The notes below the pieces were generated by a model. It saw nothing but the letters and a program-made list of their open reading frames with translations. It did no database searches and had not been told where the DNA came from. A program made the position numbers and the translations under genes. A DNA stretch of 64,000 nucleotides from Marinifilum caeruleilacunae (GTDB lineage Bacteria > Bacteroidota > Bacteroidia > Bacteroidales > Marinifilaceae): contig NZ_RZNH01000022.1 in assembly GCF_013141825.1 (NCBI RefSeq), positions 1 to 64,000 on the forward strand. Reading direction: 5' to 3'. Position 1 is the first letter of the stretch. The number at the start of each line of letters is the position of its first letter. This document shows, in pieces, positions 60,184 through 64,000 of this stretch.

Positions 60184-62190
60184 ATGAAAAGAGTATTATT
60201 TGCACTTGCAATTTCAATATTTATTTGTGCATGTACCACAAGCAATCAAGTTGGATTAAAATCACCTTCCGGTGATATTGCTTTCGAACTGAAAATCGAT
60301 AAAAAAGGTCAAATGCATTATTCCCTTTTGTTGGAAAACAAAGAAGTAATCGCATCGTCAAAATTGGGAATGCGCTTGCAAAACGATTCCTCATTTACCA
60401 ATGGATTGCGCATTGTGGATATCAAGAAAGGAAGTAAAAATGAAGTGTGGAAACCCGTTTGGGGACCAAACGAAAGTATCAGAGAACACTACAATGAATT
60501 GATTCTTTCCATGAGAAATCATGAAAATAAAAAGTTGAACCTGTATGTGCGTTTGTTTGATGATGGATTAGGTTTTAGATATGAAATTCCGAAGCAAGAT
60601 GGGATAGACAGTATTCATATCATGAAAGAATTGACAGAGTTTAATTTCGTGAATAATGGAACGGCCTGGACCATACCTGCCAATTACGAGAGTTACGAAA
60701 TGCTGTACAGAACAACCACAATTGATCAGGTAAAAGATGCCAATACTCCAGCCACTTTTAAAACAAATAATGGCAATTATTTCAGCATTCATGAAGCGAA
60801 TCTTACGAATTTTGCGGGTATGACATTGATAAATTCTGGAGGAACAAATTTCCAGGCAAATCTTGTGCCCTGGCCCGATGGTGTAAAGGTAAGAGCAAAG
60901 GGTAGTGTCAAATCACCATGGAGAACAATTACCATAAGCAAATCGGCAGCCGGTTTGGTAGAATCGAATATCATTCAAAATTTAAACGAGCCATGTGTGC
61001 TCGAAAATACATCATGGATTGAACCCCTAAAATATATTGGAATTTGGTGGGGAATGCACCTGGGTGTTGAAACCTGGACCATGGGGCCAAAGCATGGAGC
61101 CACAACCGAAAATATGAAGAAGTATATCGATTTTGCTACAGAGAATGGTGTGCATGCTGTTTTGGCTGAAGGTTGGAATACAGGTTGGGAAAATTGGGGT
61201 AAAGCACGTGCTTTCGATCAGCAAACCCCTTATGCCGATTTCGATTTTGATGAAATTGTACGTTATGCAAAAGCTAAAAAGGTTGAACTCGTAGGACATC
61301 ATGAAACCGGTGGCGATTACATTTTTTATGAAGAGTGTATGGAGGATGCTTTTGCCAAATTGCATGATAATGGCATTAGAATCCTAAAAACGGGTTATGC
61401 AGGTCCTATTCCGAATGGTCATTTCCATCATGGGCAAAAAATGGTACAGCATTATAGAAAAGTGGTCGAAACTGCAGCTAAATATCAATTAATGATTGAT
61501 GCGCATGAACCCATCAAGGCAACAGGAATTAGCCGTACTTATCCAAATATGATGACCCGTGAAGGAGCGCGGGGAATGGAGTGGAACGGATGGAGTGAAG
61601 GAAACCCTCCGGAACATCATGTAATATTACCATTTACAAGATGTTTGGGCGGACCGATTGATTATACGCCTGGAACATTTGATATTTTGTACAAAAACAG
61701 GAAAGATTACACAAAATGGAACAGCAACGACAAAGGAAACAGCCGGGTAAACACTACAATTGCCAAGCAGTTGGCTTTGTGGGTTTGTTTGTATAGCCCT
61801 TTGCAAATGGCATCCGACCTGGTGAGCAATTATGAAGGTCAGCCAGCATTCAAATTTTTCGAAATGCTACCTGCCGATTTTGATGAATCAAAAGTACTGG
61901 CTGCAGAAATTGGAGATGTATATTCGGTCGCACGTCGCAAAAATAAGAGTTGGTATATCGGTAGCATTACCGATGAAAACAGACGAAATCTTGAGATAAA
62001 ATTGTCCTTTTTGGAAGATGGTAAAAAGTATATGGCAAGTATTTTTGAGGATGGTGAGCATGCAAATCTTGAAAATAATCCTACCGATATTAAAATTCGT
62101 AATGTGCAGGTCGATTCAAAAAGTGTACTGCATGTAAAAATGATAGAGAGTGGAGGTCAGGCAGTTGCAATTGTCCCAATAGTCGATTAA
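60184..62190 (+). CDS. GH97 alpha-glucosidase/alpha-galactosidase-type enzyme
   Basis: A 668-residue lipoprotein (lipobox ICAC). It has the three-domain GH97 layout: N-terminal beta-super-sandwich (LKSPSGDIAFELKIDKKGQ, YEIPKQDGIDSIHIMKE), a TIM barrel (LAEGWNTGWENWGK, MIDAHEPIKATGISRTYPNM, TREGARGMEWNGWSEGNPPEHH) and a C-terminal beta-sheet domain. At the position of the nucleophile in retaining members it reads LKTGYAGPI, with Gly rather than Asp, and the Glu residues at HEPI and GMEW are kept, so it resembles the inverting alpha-glucosidase subgroup. It removes alpha-linked glucose or galactose, probably a cap on the target glycan. Confidence 0.9.
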   Translation: MKRVLFALAISIFICACTTSNQVGLKSPSGDIAFELKIDKKGQMHYSLLLENKEVIASSKLGMRLQNDSSFTNGLRIVDIKKGSKNEVWKPVWGPNESIREHYNELILSMRNHENKKLNLYVRLFDDGLGFRYEIPKQDGIDSIHIMKELTEFNFVNNGTAWTIPANYESYEMLYRTTTIDQVKDANTPATFKTNNGNYFSIHEANLTNFAGMTLINSGGTNFQANLVPWPDGVKVRAKGSVKSPWRTITISKSAAGLVESNIIQNLNEPCVLENTSWIEPLKYIGIWWGMHLGVETWTMGPKHGATTENMKKYIDFATENGVHAVLAEGWNTGWENWGKARAFDQQTPYADFDFDEIVRYAKAKKVELVGHHETGGDYIFYEECMEDAFAKLHDNGIRILKTGYAGPIPNGHFHHGQKMVQHYRKVVETAAKYQLMIDAHEPIKATGISRTYPNMMTREGARGMEWNGWSEGNPPEHHVILPFTRCLGGPIDYTPGTFDILYKNRKDYTKWNSNDKGNSRVNTTIAKQLALWVCLYSPLQMASDLVSNYEGQPAFKFFEMLPADFDESKVLAAEIGDVYSVARRKNKSWYIGSITDENRRNLEIKLSFLEDGKKYMASIFEDGEHANLENNPTDIKIRNVQVDSKSVLHVKMIESGGQAVAIVPIVD

Positions 62191-62225
62191 TTTACCTTTT
62201 CGATTGATTAATGATTCATCTGGCA

Positions 62226-62255
62226 GATTAATCTCAATATTAATCTTCATTTAAT
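62226..62255 (+). promoter_or_regulatory. Second copy of the triple-TTAAT element, upstream of GH92 copy 3
   Basis: TTAAT occurs at 62228, 62240 and 62251 (12- and 11-bp spacing). The core CAATATTAATC is identical to the susC-upstream element at 44907-44935. It suggests a second transcription unit of the same regulon beginning here. Confidence 0.6.
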
Positions 62256-62295
62256 CAGGAAAAGTTTAATTTGAACAAAGATTAGAAATTAGTGA

Positions 62296-62347
62296 ACCGA
62301 TCGGGAAATGCTTGGCTGGCTACCATCCCGTTCGGTATTATTTTTAA
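62296..62347 (+). terminator. Terminator- or attenuator-like hairpin before GH92 copy 3
   Basis: ACCGATCGGGA pairs with TCCCGTTCGGT (11 bp, one T-T mismatch) around an 18-base loop, followed by ATTATTTTTAAA. It lies 106 bases after the GH97 stop, but downstream of the repeat element, so it could end the GH97 transcript or attenuate the next. Confidence 0.55.
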
Positions 62348-62373
62348 ACCCACGATTACAATAAAACCTAAAT

Positions 62374-64000
62374 AATGAAGCGCTTTATAGGAATTTCCAC
62401 GCTACTGTTTTTATGCTTAAGTGGCTTTGCCCAATTTACCGAATACGTAAATCCATTTATAGGAACTACAAATTTTGGAACCACAAATCCAGGTGCAGTT
62501 GTACCACGAGGAATGGTTTCTGTTACTCCATTTAATGTTTCCGGATCGGATATCAATAAATACGATAAAGATGCACGTTGGTGGTCTACACCATACTCGT
62601 GGGATAACTCTTACCTTACCGGATTTTCGCATGTGAACCTAAGTGGAGTGGGTTGTCCTGAATTGGGCGTTATTTTACTAATGCCTACTACAGGAAAAGT
62701 GAATGCAGATCACAAGCAGTATGGTTCGCTTATGAAGAATCAGGAGGCAAATCCTGGTTATTATGCTACCAGGCTTGAAAAGTACAATATTAAGACCGAG
62801 TTGAGTTCTACAAAACGAACAGGCATTAGTCGATATACATTTCCTAAAGGGCAGTCGAATATACTGTTGAATTTGGGTTTGGGTTTAAGCAACGAGCTTG
62901 GCGCCAAAGTAAGAATTGTAAACAACAAGGAGATTGAAGGCTCAAGAATGACCGGAACTTTCTGTTACAACGAAGGTTCGGAACGCCCAGTGTATTTTGT
63001 GGCCCGCTTCAGTAAAGCAGCTAAGAATTTCGGAGTTTGGAAAAATATGCCTGAATTGGAAGCGGAAGCCGCCTGGAGTAAAACATCGGGTAAATACAAA
63101 TACTATGAAGGCTTTACCCGTGAAATGTTTGGCAACGAAATTGGGACATACTTTACTTTCGATACACAGGAGAATGAAGAAATTATTGTAGAAGTTGGCG
63201 TATCCTATGTGAGTATCGAAAATGCCCGATTGAACTTGGATACAGAGAGCAATGATTTCGATTTCGAGAAAACAAGGCTTGCTGCTCAAAAGGACTGGAA
63301 CGATATCCTCGGAAGAGTGAATGTTGAAGGAGGAACAAAGGATCAGAAAACCATTTTTTACACTGCTTTGTATCACACCCAAATTCATCCCAATATCATT
63401 AACGATGTAAATGGGCAATATCCGCAAATGGAATCTTTCGAAATTGGTGAAACGGCCGATTGCAATCGCTACACCGTATTTTCACTTTGGGATACGTATC
63501 GCAATTTTCACCCTTTAATGGCACTGCTTTATCCACAGGAACAATTGGATATGGTACGCTCTATGGTAGACATGTACAAGGAAAGCGGGTGGTTACCAAA
63601 ATGGGAGTTGAACTCAAAAGAAACACATGTTATGGAAGGCGATCCTTCTATTCCTGTAATTGTGGATTCTTACTTGCGTGGTTTAACCGATTTTGATGTG
63701 GAGGCTGCCTACGAGGCAATGTATAAATCGGCTACCATCGAAGGAGCAAAAAATAAGTTGCGCCCAGATATCGATCACTACCTGGCCGAAGGTTATGTGC
63801 CTATCGAGGAAGAGTTTGATAATTCGGTTTCGCATGCTCTGGAATATTATATTGCCGATTGGAACCTTGCTCAGTTTGCAAAAGCTTTGGGTAAAAAGGC
63901 CGATTATCAGAAGTTTTTGAATCAATCCTTGGGCTATAAAAATTACTATTCAAAAGAGTTTGGAGTCTTAAGACCTAAACTTGCCGATGGTACCTTCTTA
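62374..64000 (+). CDS. GH92 alpha-mannosidase, copy 3, cut by right window edge
   Basis: An open frame starts at the ATG at 62374 and continues to the window end (542 codons visible) without a stop. It begins MKRFIGISTLLFLCLSGFAQ, a signal peptidase I-type signal rather than the lipobox of the other two. GH92 features are YVNPFIGTTNFGTTNPGAVV, HVNLSGVGCPELGVILLMP, YTVFSLWDTYRNFHPL, LPKWELNSKETHVMEGDPS and AEGYVPIEEEFDNSVSHAL. The catalytic-acid and base motifs lie beyond the edge, so activity cannot be judged. It starts a second unit with its own repeat element. Confidence 0.93.

Noticed and set aside
62187-62212. Additional TTAAT copies upstream of the second repeat element
   Set aside because: Copies at 62187 and 62208 are spaced about 20 bp apart, lie in or next to the GH97 stop, and may be chance in A/T-rich DNA.

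Overview
The window reads as chromosomal DNA of a Bacteroidota bacterium, most likely an anaerobic or facultatively anaerobic marine member of the Bacteroidales/Marinilabiliales type. This is an inference. It rests on A/T-rich DNA, a SusC/SusD pair, a T9SS sorting domain, Bacteroidota LptD and LruC proteins, -7 boxes of the TAnnTTTG type, weak Shine-Dalgarno sequences, and [FeFe]-hydrogenase-like sensors that point to anaerobic life. No rRNA, tRNA or CRISPR was seen.

Layout. 1-143: right end of an IS3-like element cut by the window edge. 172-15,800: mostly minus-strand housekeeping and accessory genes (methyltransferase, L-2-hydroxyglutarate oxidase, diacylglycerol kinase, a CreD/regulator operon with two matching palindromic operators, an SRAP DNA-crosslink protein, an FKBP lipoprotein, an LruC lipoprotein, an unusual flavoprotein, pyrBI with an attenuator-like leader, YigZ, an EamA transporter). 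15,834-22,894: dnaA followed by an envelope group (MCE protein, cell-wall amidase, divergent lptD). 22,959-28,206: glutamine amidotransferase, RidA, a nuclease-family protein, a LolA-like protein, a beta-propeller protein, and a gene-free stretch with an orphan terminator.

28,609-35,256 is a signalling island. Two copies of a module, each an iron-sulfur/[FeFe]-hydrogenase-like/PAS protein followed by a SpoIIE-type PP2C phosphatase, flank a small thioredoxin-like [2Fe-2S] protein and meet a convergent single-domain response regulator. The first hydrogenase-like domain keeps the four H-cluster cysteines but has Ala at the proton-transfer Cys. The second is more degenerate. No maturation genes or catalytic hydrogenase lie in the window.

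35,479-38,417 holds a secreted T9SS serine protease and proC. 38,581-64,000 is a polysaccharide utilisation locus for alpha-mannan-like glycans: a LacI repressor with tandem operators, an MFS sugar transporter and a ROK kinase; a membrane-spanning LamG/Kelch/SARP-type regulator; then SusC, SusD, a LamG surface protein, two GH92 alpha-mannosidases, GH125, GH65-like, GH97 and the start of a third GH92. One GH92 has Gln for the catalytic-acid Glu (HGNQP), which suggests activity on mannose phosphodiesters. An element with three roughly 11-bp-spaced TTAAT repeats lies ahead of susC and again ahead of the last GH92. Because SARP regulators bind direct repeats with 11-bp periodicity, the neighbouring transmembrane SARP-like protein is the leading candidate activator. 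I regard this regulator/element pair and the twin hydrogenase-sensor/phosphatase modules as the most likely under-described systems here.
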